From positions 64,419,501 through 64,483,500 of the forward strand of contig CM053810.1 of the NCBI GenBank assembly GCA_028671895.1: DNA of 64,000 nt, in the 5' to 3' direction. Numbering within the stretch: position 1 is the first letter of the stretch; every line of letters begins with the position of its first letter. Under the pieces are notes generated by a model. That model was not told the DNA's origin. It did not search any database and worked only from the letters and a program-made list of their open reading frames with translations. Positions 46,601 through 58,500 of the stretch are shown piece by piece. The stretch is from Oenanthe sinensis. Taxonomy: Eukaryota; Streptophyta; Magnoliopsida; Apiales; Apiaceae. Both the position numbers and the translations under genes were made by a program.

Positions 46601-49600
46601 TGTATTGGGTATCAATAATTTTTTATTATATATTAATCTACTCATCAATAATTTTTAAAAATTATGAAATTTAAGATAGATTAATAATATACAGGCACAG
46701 GCTCTCCAATGTTTGTATATATGTATGCATGCATGCATGTGTGTGTGTGCGTGCGCGCTCGTGCGTGCAGGGCGCACACTGATGTATCTCAGTAGCATGA
46801 TTACAAGTTATCTATCACGTCGTGGCTAAAGTTTTGGGCTCAGTTAAATTTACGATAACAAACTGAAATTAGGCGAAGTATAATGCAATGAAACCACTAT
46901 CAGTTTAAGTTTATGCATTACTAATATTATTTTAATATCACTATGCAGATTGTAAAAGAGCTTCATTCCTTAAAGCAGATTCGTGGTCCTGATCCAAACT
47001 ATAATGACATTTGCTTCTCTGGTGCTGGAAGGTAATATCAATACCTATTGGAAAAGCTCCTGTTATCTAAGTAGTTAAATTATGTAACATTGTTGGATTA
47101 TTATGTAAATTTGGTTTCTTCAGTAATGTTGCAGAACTCTCTAAAGCTTTTCCAACTGTAGATATGGTGTTTGAAAATAAGCAAAAGTTTAGTCTATCTC
47201 CTGAAAACTATTTGTTTCGGGTAAGTATTTGCAAAAGGAGAATATCAATGCTAATCGCTTTATACTTGGAGTTTTCCATCTGGAAATTTTATAAGAGGTA
47301 TCTGGGTGCTCTTTAAAGAATTCAATGAATGACTTTTACCTAATTTGTATGTAGCATTCCAAGGTACGTGGTGCATATTGCCTGGGAGTATTTCAAAATG
47401 GAAAGGATCCAACAACTCTCTTGGGAGGTATCATATGTTTTGCTTAATCTCTCTTGAACTTGCATTGGTTCTTACCCTCCTCTGTCCTTGTTTAGAGACT
47501 TGTAGTCTCCATAAAGTTGTTTGTGGTGGTCTTTAATTTTGTTGTTGTTAGGAATTGTTGTCCGCAATACTTTTGTAACTTACGATCGCGTGCATGAGAA
47601 GATTGGATTCTGGAAAACTAATTGTTCTGAATTATGGGAAAGACTTAATGTTACTGGTGCTCCAGCTCCACCACCAGAACCTTCAGCTGAGAATAGACCA
47701 AATTCTACTACAATACTGCCACCTGCAATGGCTCCATCTGGACCTTCACATAACGTTCTTGCAGGTAAAATAAGCTTCTAATATATGTATCTTTGTGCAA
47801 CCATGTATATTGAATAAATTATCTTTCTTATATGCTAGAGGTAAAAGGTGGTGTGTGAGTCATGTCGGTTGGTTTGTTACTTGATATAAATTTGCAGTCT
47901 TTAACAACTTTATGCCATTGTGCTGAAACAAGAAGCATCGTGTTACATTTTAAAGTAGAATTTACTCGTGGATTAGCCTGATTACATTTGCTTGCGCCCT
48001 TCTTGTTAAATGACCAGCTTCTGTAAAACCTTATGGTTTTATTGGAACTTGCAAAATTTATCCTGTACTAGTATTACTTTCCTCACTTGCACTAGTGGAC
48101 CACCTTAACATTCCCACTAGGTGCCATCTCACCAAGTAGCAACAAACAATTAAACAAAGGTGTCCAGAATTTGAGAATATTGGGGGTAGGAGGGTTTGAA
48201 CTAGACACCTAGACTAAGCCTAAACCCCCCTGGTACCATGTTAGATGTCTAACCCTTCTAAAAGCTTCAGGTGTAAGTAGAAGTCACTAATGGATCTTGT
48301 ACTATTAACAGTTATGACATATATGTGACTTCTTTATGCAACCCCTTCATTGTAGTTTTAGCCACACTAATTCCTCTTGTAAACTCTATGCAGGGGAACA
48401 AAAAGTTGGCCGCATAACGTTTTATATGTCAGTGAATGTTACATATTCAAATCTCAAGCTTCACATCAAAGAGCTTACTAATATTATGGCGAAGGAGTTG
48501 GATATAAATGTTTCACAGGTATACTCTGAATATTGCAATCTATGGCTTTTAAATGTGAAAGGACGATTTTCATGTGCTGTCCTGCTAATTGTCATACTGA
48601 AGTAGTATATTACATATATATGTTTCCAATGAAAGATTTAGTTATTATTATTATTATTATTTTATTTTTATTTTCAATATTGAGTAACCAGTGGAGTGAT
48701 GGTTTCCAGGTGCAATTAATTAATTTCATATCTGAAGGAAATAATTCCCTTATAAGATGGGCCATTTTCCCTGCTGGATCTGCTAGCCACTTCTCTAATG
48801 CAACTGCTATGGTGGGTTAAGTATTTATAGTGTTGTCAGAAGATTTTGATATACTATCAGCAATAATTTCATATTAAATTAATTTTATTGACAGGGCATA
48901 ATTTCTAAGTTATCTGAGCATCGTCTAAGTCTTCCTGAAACCTTTGGAAGTTATCAATTTTCCAGATTGAGTGCTGACCCCCCTACAAAATGGTAATTAA
49001 CTGATTAATTGAATCTTATTTTTTACAAAGATTGTACAGTTGTGCAAGGTTTATTATTTTCTATCGTGTGCACTCTCTCTGTTCTTCAGTCAATCCTCTA
49101 CTTGTTAAAAACATAGCTTAACATCAATCAGAAACACAGCGATAACATAATAGTGCTAAATCTAGTTGTGTTGCAAGTAATAGCAACTTCATGCCAATTG
49201 TATACCGCGACATGACAAACTTTTTAAATTTTAGAATAAAACACTATTCAAAAGAGTACCGAGAAAAGGATATATGTTTCTATACTGATAAAAGGTAGGA
49301 AATGTTTTCCCGTTGTTATCTCTGCTTTGCTCGAGGAGACTGGACATGGCAGTGTCGTTAGGGGGAATCTAAACATGGAATGATAGCCTTTTGTCCTTTT
49401 TCCATCTAGTAAGATTAAAAACAATTGATGTTCTACAGCAGCTGTCCTACATCCAAATTATTTGCTAACATGGAACATTGATGAGTTGACCTGTGACTGT
49501 GAGATACGGAGATCACAGTGTTTATTGATTTGCCTAAGCTGCGGTTGCAGACTTTAGTAGATTAAGTATATATTTTGTTCGGTTCATAAACCAAATCATT

Positions 49601-50042
49601 ATTTTTAGTCGTACTTTATTACATTATCTGGTTTATTTCACCATGCACTCGAACCAAACAACTCTATGATGAAATCTCCATTACATAGACTTACATCACA
49701 CATGCTGTTGAATTAGTGCACTAACTCAGTCTTCTGCTTGTAGCATCTACTTTAAACGATATTGTAGATAGTGTTATATATGCACTCCAATTGTGAAGGT
49801 ATATGCTTTAAAAATCTGTCTTTTATCTGGTTCCCTCCATTTAATGACTTTATTTTGTGTTGGTACACAGGATGTGGTTGCAGCAACATAACATTGTTGT
49901 GGTTGTCGTGATTATAATCATGTTAGCTCTTTCTTTATTAGCTTTTGCAACATGGTTTATATGGAGACGTAGGCAACAGACAGTCAATGCATACAAGCCT
50001 GTTGGTGCTGTTGTGCCAGAACAAGAGCTTCAGCCATTGTAA
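43685..50042 (+). CDS. Membrane-anchored A1-family aspartyl protease, twelve exons
   Basis: Exons 43685-43950, 44065-44185, 44876-45303, 45411-45567, 46949-47031, 47124-47220, 47355-47427, 47552-47764, 48394-48518, 48710-48811, 48895-48992 and 49871-50042 all join in phase, giving 644 residues. I start at 43685 because the signal peptide (MGCATTTLAILFSLSILQL) begins there; an upstream in-frame Met at 43625 would bury it. Catalytic sites are DTGS (Asp109) and DSGTT (Asp304), with CSTCQQCG and the conserved LCYGGMDVGGG segment. A Pro-rich stretch (APAPPPEPS, exon 8) and an extra C-terminal domain precede a transmembrane helix (IVVVVVIIIMLALSLLAF) and RRRQQ tail, so it is type I membrane-bound. 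It resembles the At5g43100/At3g50050 type; substrates are unknown. Intron 2 ends in a NAGNAG acceptor, which could add one Gln. Confidence 0.9.
44500..44820. mobile_element. Degraded copy of the TTTGGTTGG/GGAATGG MITE family in intron 2
   Basis: Contains CATTTTGGTTGGTGAAAATG and, near the right end, GGTACGAATGGAATAGAG then AAAATAGTGAAATT, which match the two ends of the 15503-15810 element; the inner words (TTTTAAGCTCTATTTTAAAT) also recur near 15906. Ends are approximate. Confidence 0.5.
46720..46775. repeat. Compound TG/CATG/GC simple repeat in protease intron 4
   Basis: ATGCATGCATGCATG followed by GTGTGTGTGCGTGCGCGC, an alternating purine-pyrimidine run inside intron 4 (45568-46948). Confidence 0.85.
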
Positions 50043-51540
50043 AAACTATGAAATTTTACGAGGCCATAGATACATGGGAAAAGCCATTGACTACTGACCT
50101 AACGACAGATGTGCATCAAATATGAAGTCCCACAAAAAGATCATACAATGGAACTGTGGAAGTTAGAATTTTATTCAAATATTTCATTAAATTTGGATAT
50201 ATTTGTAAAGGAACGTTGCAACCTCACATTAGATAGATGAATTCTGTAAAATACTAGTAATGAAATCAAAAGAATGACCAATGAGGACGGTCATTTTTTT
50301 TTACTTGTCTTTCAGTTGTACAACAGTTAAACGGCACCTACAAGTATACACAAATTGTTCTGATGAACATGATTATAAGGAACATAATATAGTGGCCGAT
50401 CGCAACTCAAGTATTTTGGGTAAAAATTATGATTACTGTTGGTTGATTAAGGTTGATTCTTACTACAAATATTTGAATTTTGGTTTGTAAAACAATTTAT
50501 TTTGCAAGTATATTTATAATATTCATATATTTGAAGTATATTGCCGCGTTAAAGAATTGGAAGCGAAAATTAAAGAACTATCTAACTTTGACCCATATTG
50601 GATTTCCTAGTTTGCGCCTTGAAATTGTCAAAGTCATTTATAAGATTAGTCAAAATCAAATATTTTAACTGAATTTTCTGTCTTCTGTTCACCGAACGAT
50701 TTTATTACTACTAAATTTACTCCAATTCTCTCCCGGCTTTATTTTATGGTATTTTTAGTTGTGATGAATGAAAATTAAAAAGAATAAAATTTAAATTAAT
50801 ACAAATAAATATTTAAAAAAATTATTATTTCTTCATTTCATTTCTAATTATTTAAACTAGAATTTAAATTTAAATCCTCAATTTGAGAAACTATAACGTT
50901 ATTTCTCATCATACCTATTTATATATTTTTTATTATATCAAATTCACATACATTCATATTTTTTAAAAAAAATCGCTTCAACCTTCACTATTTATTTTTA
51001 TTGACCAAATAAATAAAAGATCAATGCTAACTTCAACTTCTTTCCTGAATAAAATTGATAAAATTAATCATTTTTAAAATTTTGTATTCCGTTTAATTTA
51101 AATTACTATTTAGTTAATAATTAAACTTTTTTATAAATAAATATTTAAATGTTACTTTTAGTTTAAAAAATTCTGAACAAAAATATTAAACAACTTTTTC
51201 AATGCACCTCATAATACGTTCAAAAGTTCAAAGTAATAAATTATTGTGAACGCAAAAAATATAATTTATAACATATATATTGAACAAATAAATTAATTTT
51301 GAAATTCGAATTTATGAAAGCATTGCAGTATCATGTAAAATTGGGTACCTACTACAAATTTTAAAAACATTCATCGTCATTTTTAAAATATTCTTTTCAC
51401 TTCCCTGCCTAATTAGTTATCTCATGAATTTGCATATAAAAAATAGCTCCCCAATTATTTTTAAAAAATATCTCCTGTATGAAAATCTTAACTAAACATT
51501 AAGTTTTATATTTTAAGTAACTTTATCAAATAAATGTTTA
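50043..51540. other. Intergenic, AT-rich
   Basis: 3' UTR of the protease gene followed by strongly AT-rich DNA (about 50740-51540). The short frames at 50281-50668 are not protein-like. No repeat with clear ends identified. Confidence 0.5.
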
Positions 51541-52566
51541 AGTTGCAAATAAACAGGAACATCTTAAGTGGAGCCCACGAGTAGAGTGGTCCCCGCCAAC
51601 TGCTTCTTGGTTCCTACAGGCTACAGTAGTTGAAAAAGTAAAAAAAGGAGCTCCTTTTCTCAACACATCAAACAAATATGGAGTAGATATATACACAAAT
51701 ATATGATTAAAAAACAATTGTAAACAGGCTGTTTATTCTGGTAACTATTTCCATCTCTCTCTCTCTCTTCGCCAATTGATCCATCTAAATTTTAGGGTTT
51801 AATAAAAATCAACTCTTTCTTTACTCTGTGTTTCACAATCACAAACCCTAGCTTTTAATCCTTCAATTTCTGTTTTACTCTGTGTTTCACAATCACAAGC
51901 CCTAGCTTTTGATCCTTCAATTTGATTTATAAGGTAAGATCAGCTTAATTCATCTCCAGTAATTTTATTATATATTTATGTATTTGTAGCTCCTCCTTGT
52001 ACTGATCTTAGTTTGAAGTATCTTGTAGAAGCTAGTGTGTGTCTGTGTGGTGTTTTTTTTATCAAGTGTGAAAATTATTGCAATTGGGTTTGTTTTCTAA
52101 GAATTTCCACATAATTTGGGAGATGTATTAGGGATTCTATGTTTCGTTTATTTTGGTCAAAGTTTATAATGGTTTGATTATATGTTTGCTCATTTGTAAC
52201 TCTAGGCTCTAGCACAATTTTTTGTTGGAATTTTTCACATGTGGGTTGTACGGTTGTACCTGTCTCGTTAGGGGGAGGGTATATTTATATAGTTTTACAA
52301 ATTTGTGGAAGGTGTCGAAGTGCACATTGTATAAGTGACATTTTTAATGAATTCAGCTGAAAAAAGGTGCTAGAGTTTTATGGGTGCTATAGATACAACT
52401 GATTAATCATTATAGTGCTAGAGGTATCTTTAGTCTATGTTTTTATGTCTTTATGTAGTATTGTAGCTAGAAGTCTTGTTTTAGTGTTTTTTGAATGTTC
52501 TTTCTTAAAGTTGCTGTGTTATGATTTTCTAGTAGTGATGGTTATTCATTAATGGTTACAGGTGTG
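51541..52566 (+). promoter_or_regulatory. PUB4-like promoter and 5' leader with leader intron
   Basis: A CT-rich tract (51752-51769) is followed by a leader containing a 54-base tandem duplication (51820 to about 51920; TTACTCTGTGTTTCACAATC in both copies, then CCCTAGCTTTT). A donor at 51933 (AAG then GTAAGATC) and an acceptor just before 52561 (GTTACAG) define a likely 5' UTR intron of about 630 bases, ending six bases before the ATG. Confidence 0.6.
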
Positions 52567-55500
52567 ATGGAGATATCAAAATTGAAAGCGCTTCTCAAGA
52601 ATATATCTGGTTTATTTCATTTAGCTTCTCGTGAAAACTTAAGCTTTGAACCAGTTCAGAAGTATTATCAAAAGGTTGAAGAGATGCTGAAGGTGATGAA
52701 GCTAGTATTTGATCCGATTGTTGATGCTGAAATAGCTTCTGATGAATTACTTCGAGAGGCATTTGCAAGCTTAGATGACTCAGTGGATGAATTAAGAGAA
52801 ATATTTGAGACCTGGCATCCGTTGATGAGTAAAGTTTACTTTGTATGTTCTCTCTCTCCCTCTCTCTCTCTCACTCACACACTCACACATATTATCGTAC
52901 ATGCATGACACTTTACATGTTAACCTTTTTTTTTTTAAAACAAATGCCATACTTGTGGGGTTGGTTAGTAGTTGACAATTTTTGTAGTATAAGATCCATT
53001 TAGTGGCTTCTACTATGACTTTAAGGTTTTAGAAGAGTTGTAACAGGTAAAAATATAAAAGCTGAAATGTGTAAATCTCTGGTCCCACTTCAAAATATGT
53101 GGAATTAACAGAATTATGTTCTACATTAGAGTTTAAACTACTACTATTGGTAGTAATAACTTGTTAGAATTATGTGTGCATGTTTGTGTGGGGTCTGAGT
53201 TTTCATGGGTTGTTCGAATTGTAATTAGGGCCGCAACGTGGGATGGTTCATATGGAGGTCTGAGATTTTGTTTGGGTCTGAGTTTTCATGGGTTGTTTGA
53301 ATTGTAATTAGGCCCACAACATGGGATGCTGGGACCAGCATAAAAACTTATAAGATTTGAGACTTGAAAAGAGTTTGAACTACTTAATATATTAATTGGG
53401 ATAAATTGTTATAACAGACTTCGATATTATTATTGATGTACTGAATAAGTTGGGACTAAGATCTTGAAAACAAGTATGAAGAATGCCAGTAGAAGACTTT
53501 TCAATTGTAAATTAGTATTGAATAAGTCTCCTATGTCTTTGGGACAGTGGATTGAACCATGATTTAAGCTGTTATGATCTATCAATGTTCCCCTTTCTGA
53601 AAATGTTTTAAACTCGCAAGAAAGTGATAACTAAAAACCCAGATGTGCATATGGAGGTCTGAGATTTTGTTTGGGTCTGAGTTTTCATGGGTTCAAATTG
53701 TAATTAGGGCCACAACGTGGGATGGTGGGACCAGCATAAAAACTTATAAGATTTTGAGACTTGAAGAGAGTTTCAACTACTTAATATATTATTTGGGATA
53801 AATTGTTATAACAGACTTCAATATTATTATTGATGTACTGAATAATTGGGACTAAGATCTTGAAAACAAGTATTAAGAATGCCGGTAGAAGACTTTTCAG
53901 TTGTAAATCAGTATTGAATAAGTCTCTTATGTCTTTTGGGACAGTGGATTGAGCCATGATTTGAGCTGTTATGATCTATCAACGTTCCACTTTCTGAAAA
54001 TGTTTTAAACTCACAAGAAAGTGATAACTAAAAACCCAGATGTACATTATGGCAAAATTGGTATAAATTTTTAAAAAAAAACTATGAAAAATATACCATA
54101 CTACAAATGTCCAGTAATTTTTTAGACAGAAAAGTCTTGTAAAATTGTAGTTTATGGTTTCAGGAACCCCAACTATATGGTTGTAGTCCGGCTTTGTTGA
54201 GCCCAGTTCTTTGTTGTCAGACTCAAGTTTTTTCTTATCGAATCAAGCCGAGTTTTAAAACTTAACAAGCTTAAACATTGTGTTTGAGCTGATCGATCTT
54301 AACTTCAATGTACTCAAAATTTTAATCCTAATCTTTAAGCCTGGTACAGTGCCCAACCCTATATTACCAATGTAATTTTTTAGGCCGAATATAGAGCCCT
54401 AACCCAAGACAAACATGAAAAACATTATCCAGCTCATCCAAAACTCAGGTCGACCTTGAGTTGCTTAATGAACAAAAAGACTTGTTGAAATTGAGCCGAA
54501 CCCATCTATCAACTTGAGCTCAAGTCTAAATCAAATTCAAACCTTGTATTACAACCCTACCCAACTAAAAAAGATGACACAAATACATTTCACTAAAATA
54601 CTAAAGAGCAATATTTCCAGAAGGATGATTTATATTTCAACAAATTCTATCACTAAATTAAATTTAGATAATCAGATTTTTTTAATCCCGATAAACCTTA
54701 TAGCTGATTTTTATAAAAAATGAAATTATTCTTAGTCTGTTTTAAAATTGAAATATATTAGAATTTGTAGTTCATATAGTATTTTTTTTTCTCAAAGGAA
54801 AGCAGAAAATTTTCTTGATGTATTGAGTGTATAGATTACATAACACTATGTACGGTAGTACGGGACAGAAATACTACCAATCAAGATTGGTGGAAAGCAT
54901 AAATTTTTCTGCCAGTAAATTTTAATCTGGGCCTCAATACCCATACCCTATAGGCAATCACTAAACAACAAAGTCAACAAATGTCTTTTGCAAACTGACC
55001 CCCAAAATTCCTACAGGGTAGCAGGTCTTGGGCCTACATTTTTGTAAATAGGCATAAAAGAATTTGTAGATGGAGCTGCAGGAAACATAACAATCAATCT
55101 GTTACTCCGAATTAATTCAGTTAGCACTTATTTGATGCCATGACTTATTTTCTTTTTATGCTATCCCTAGATCCTTTCCATCCGGTGGGCCTCAAATGGC
55201 CAAGGCCTCTTTTTTTCTTTTTTAGTTTAAAAAAATGATCAGAACTAGAAGGAGAATAAAGAAGATATTGGTTTAAAAAATAACAGAAGTCATCTCAGCA
55301 ATTGGGTTTATTTATTTTTAGAGTAAAAAGAAAAATGTGTACATGAAGTTTAGATATTATGCAATGTGTGTATTGTATTTTCAAATATAGCAAATGCTAT
55401 ATTGAACTTTTCAACTAAATGCAAAACATGTATTTTCATTAATTTTCTAGGAGTGGTGTAAGAGTATTATAGTCTTTTCATGCATAATTTCATTAAAAAC

Positions 55501-58500
55501 TAATTTTTTGTCGCATTTAATTATATGTTTGAATTATCTATTAATATGATTAAGTTAATCATGGTAAAACTTTAATAAATTAATGATCTTGATTAAGTAA
55601 TAATTTTTTATAGTCCTTACTCGGGGTCAATTTGATACATTAATAATTTGTTTATAAGATAATATATTTTTATTAAAAATTATAGGTTTCATATAAATTA
55701 ATAATCTAATTTACATTAAAATTATATATTTATTTTAGTTACATCTATTAATGAATATAATTTATTAGGTTCAAGAATCTATAATTTAATTAAATTCATG
55801 ATTTTTCTTCAAATACATATATAAATGGTATCCTTATATTTTAAATTTATTTATAAATATATATTATAGAATTTTAAATTTAGAGTTATTGATGAATTAA
55901 TGATTTATTAATTTGTCACAACGAATTACTACCTCCGTTCCACCCAATTGTTATCCTTTCGGAGAGAAGGTCCGGCACGCATTTTAAGGTGCATATAAAG
56001 TATAGTTCCATAACTTATTTTTAATTTTTTTTTCTGAATAAAAATTTAAACATTAAATTTTTAAACAATAAAAATTTAAACATTAAATTTTTATTCAGAA
56101 AAAAAAATTAAAAATAAGTTATGGAACTATACTTTATATTCACCTTAAAATGTGTGCCGGACGGACCTTCTCTCCGAAAGGATAACAATTGGGTGGGACG
56201 TAGGGAGTAATAAATAATTAATTTATCAATAAATTATTAATTATTGATTAATTAATATTGTAATTAATTAATAAATTATCAAAGTTTTATTGTATATTTT
56301 TCTATGTATTAATCATTTTATATAATAAATTTTTAATTTATATTAAAAATCGTAGTCCAAGATTATGCAATGATGAGCTTCAATTTGAGTATTAAATCGG
56401 TAGAGTTGCTCAAGTTACTATACTACCCTTGATGATGCACTTCAATTACAAATAAAATGGGTTAACAATTAATGAAAGTACATGTTTTGCACTTGTTTAA
56501 AAAGTCCGGTATAGCATATGCTATTTCTCAAAATACGGGTACAAACATTGCACAATGTCCAAACTTCATGAACACATGTTGCATTTTACTCTTGTTTTTG
56601 CTTTGTTTTATGGGACTGTTCAATTATTCTAAAGGAAGGATCCATTGAACTTGCTGATTAGGGCTGGAATTTTCATAGACAGTGCTTAAATTAACTCATG
56701 TTTGCACTAGGCGGTCCTACTACATTGATGATTTAAATACTTTTCTGTATTTATTTAGTTGGTGATTTAACATGTTCTTGTGCACTAGGTTCTGCAAGTT
56801 GAATCCTTAGTAACAAAGGTCCGCTCATCTGGCTTAGATGTTTTTGAGTTTCTGAAAGGTTCTGATCAATTACTCCCTGTTGGATTGAGCACGACATCTC
56901 TTGAGGTATGATGTGCTAAAAATATTTATTTTAGAAATTATCGCAAGTGCACGATCATGTTTTAGTATTTTAAAGATTCGAACCACAAGGACTAAATTAA
57001 TTTCGCGATCCTTAAAATTTAACTTAGGCGAATTAGAGAATTTAATTTCAAGGTGAATTTTTTTTATACTAATAAAAGAAAAAAAACAAGTAAGTTAGTA
57101 AACTATATCTAAAAAATTTAAAGATCCTATTTTAACACTACTAAAATTATATCTAAAACTAAAAAAAATAAACTACTAATGGAGAGAAACCTAAGTTTAA
57201 ATTATTAAACCCACTAATAAAATTTAAAATTTAAAAATGGGTTTAATATTAGAAGTAAAATAAAGATTTGAGGGTTGAAGGCTCAAACATAAAAGACAAG
57301 AACAATGTGTAAATTAAAGATGAAAACAAGTAGATTTATAAGCTCCATTAAACAACTAATAAATAGAAGTAGATCTAAAGGGCTCAACTACAAAAATAAT
57401 AAAAAGTAGATTTAAGTAATAAATCAAACCTACTAATAAAATTGAAATTTATTAGAGGCTCAACTACCAAATACAAAAAAGTAATTAGATCTAATAGATT
57501 TAAAATAAAAGAGCTTCTTTCATTTCCCCAAGCTTAACTTGTGGTACTTTGAAAAATTCATAGCCCAAAATAAAATGGATATGAAAAGTGCTAGGAATCT
57601 AAAAGTAGAGAAGAAGATGCAAATAAATGAGAATAAAAAGTAGATCTAAAAGTTATGTGAATCAAACCCACTAATAGAATTGAAATCTAATAGGGGTTCA
57701 CCCACAAAATATAAAAAGGAAAGTAGTTCTAGAAAGATTAAAATGAAAGAGTTCCTTTCATTTCCCAAGCTCAACTTGGTGGATTTTGAAAGCTATCATA
57801 GCACAAAAGATGAAGATTGAGACTAGCATAAAAGAAAATAAGACTTATAAAAGATGAAGATGGAGACTAGCATAAAAGAAAATAAAGACTTGCATTAATA
57901 TGAAAAGTGTTTACAATATTTGAGAGAACTAAAAAACTAGATCTAGAAAATTAAAGGAGAGGCTACTACTAAAACTAGGTAAACTAAATATGGGAATACA
58001 ATGGGAGAAGATGAGTATTTATAGGACAAAATTAGGGTATTGGGTAAATCCTAACCCTTCATCTCTATCCATCCACTTGTCCTTTGCTTTGGCTCCAAGT
58101 ATAGCTTGATGGCTTGATGGTTTGGCTCAAACTTACTTTTTTTACTTTCTTGTTCTTTTCTCCCATTTTCTTCCTTTTTTTCTTTTTTCTTCTTATTTAA
58201 TCAAACATCTACAAAATTATGAAAATGCATCAAATTAATTAATTAAAAATACCAAGACAAATACTAAATAGGTACAAAAATATGCACTAATCAAGGTACT
58301 TTCTGTTTCATTGCTATATAAAGATAATCTGATCCTGGGTAGCTTATTTTATAAAATTTATAGCTTTGTTGGGGCCAAAAATGATAGCTATTGACAGCAT
58401 TTTCAGGAAAACTAAATTTGAAACATTTATATAGTGAAGGATGTTGCTAGCAAATTCCAAACATAGGCCTAGCTAACCAATTGAGTTAAAACGAAATTTT

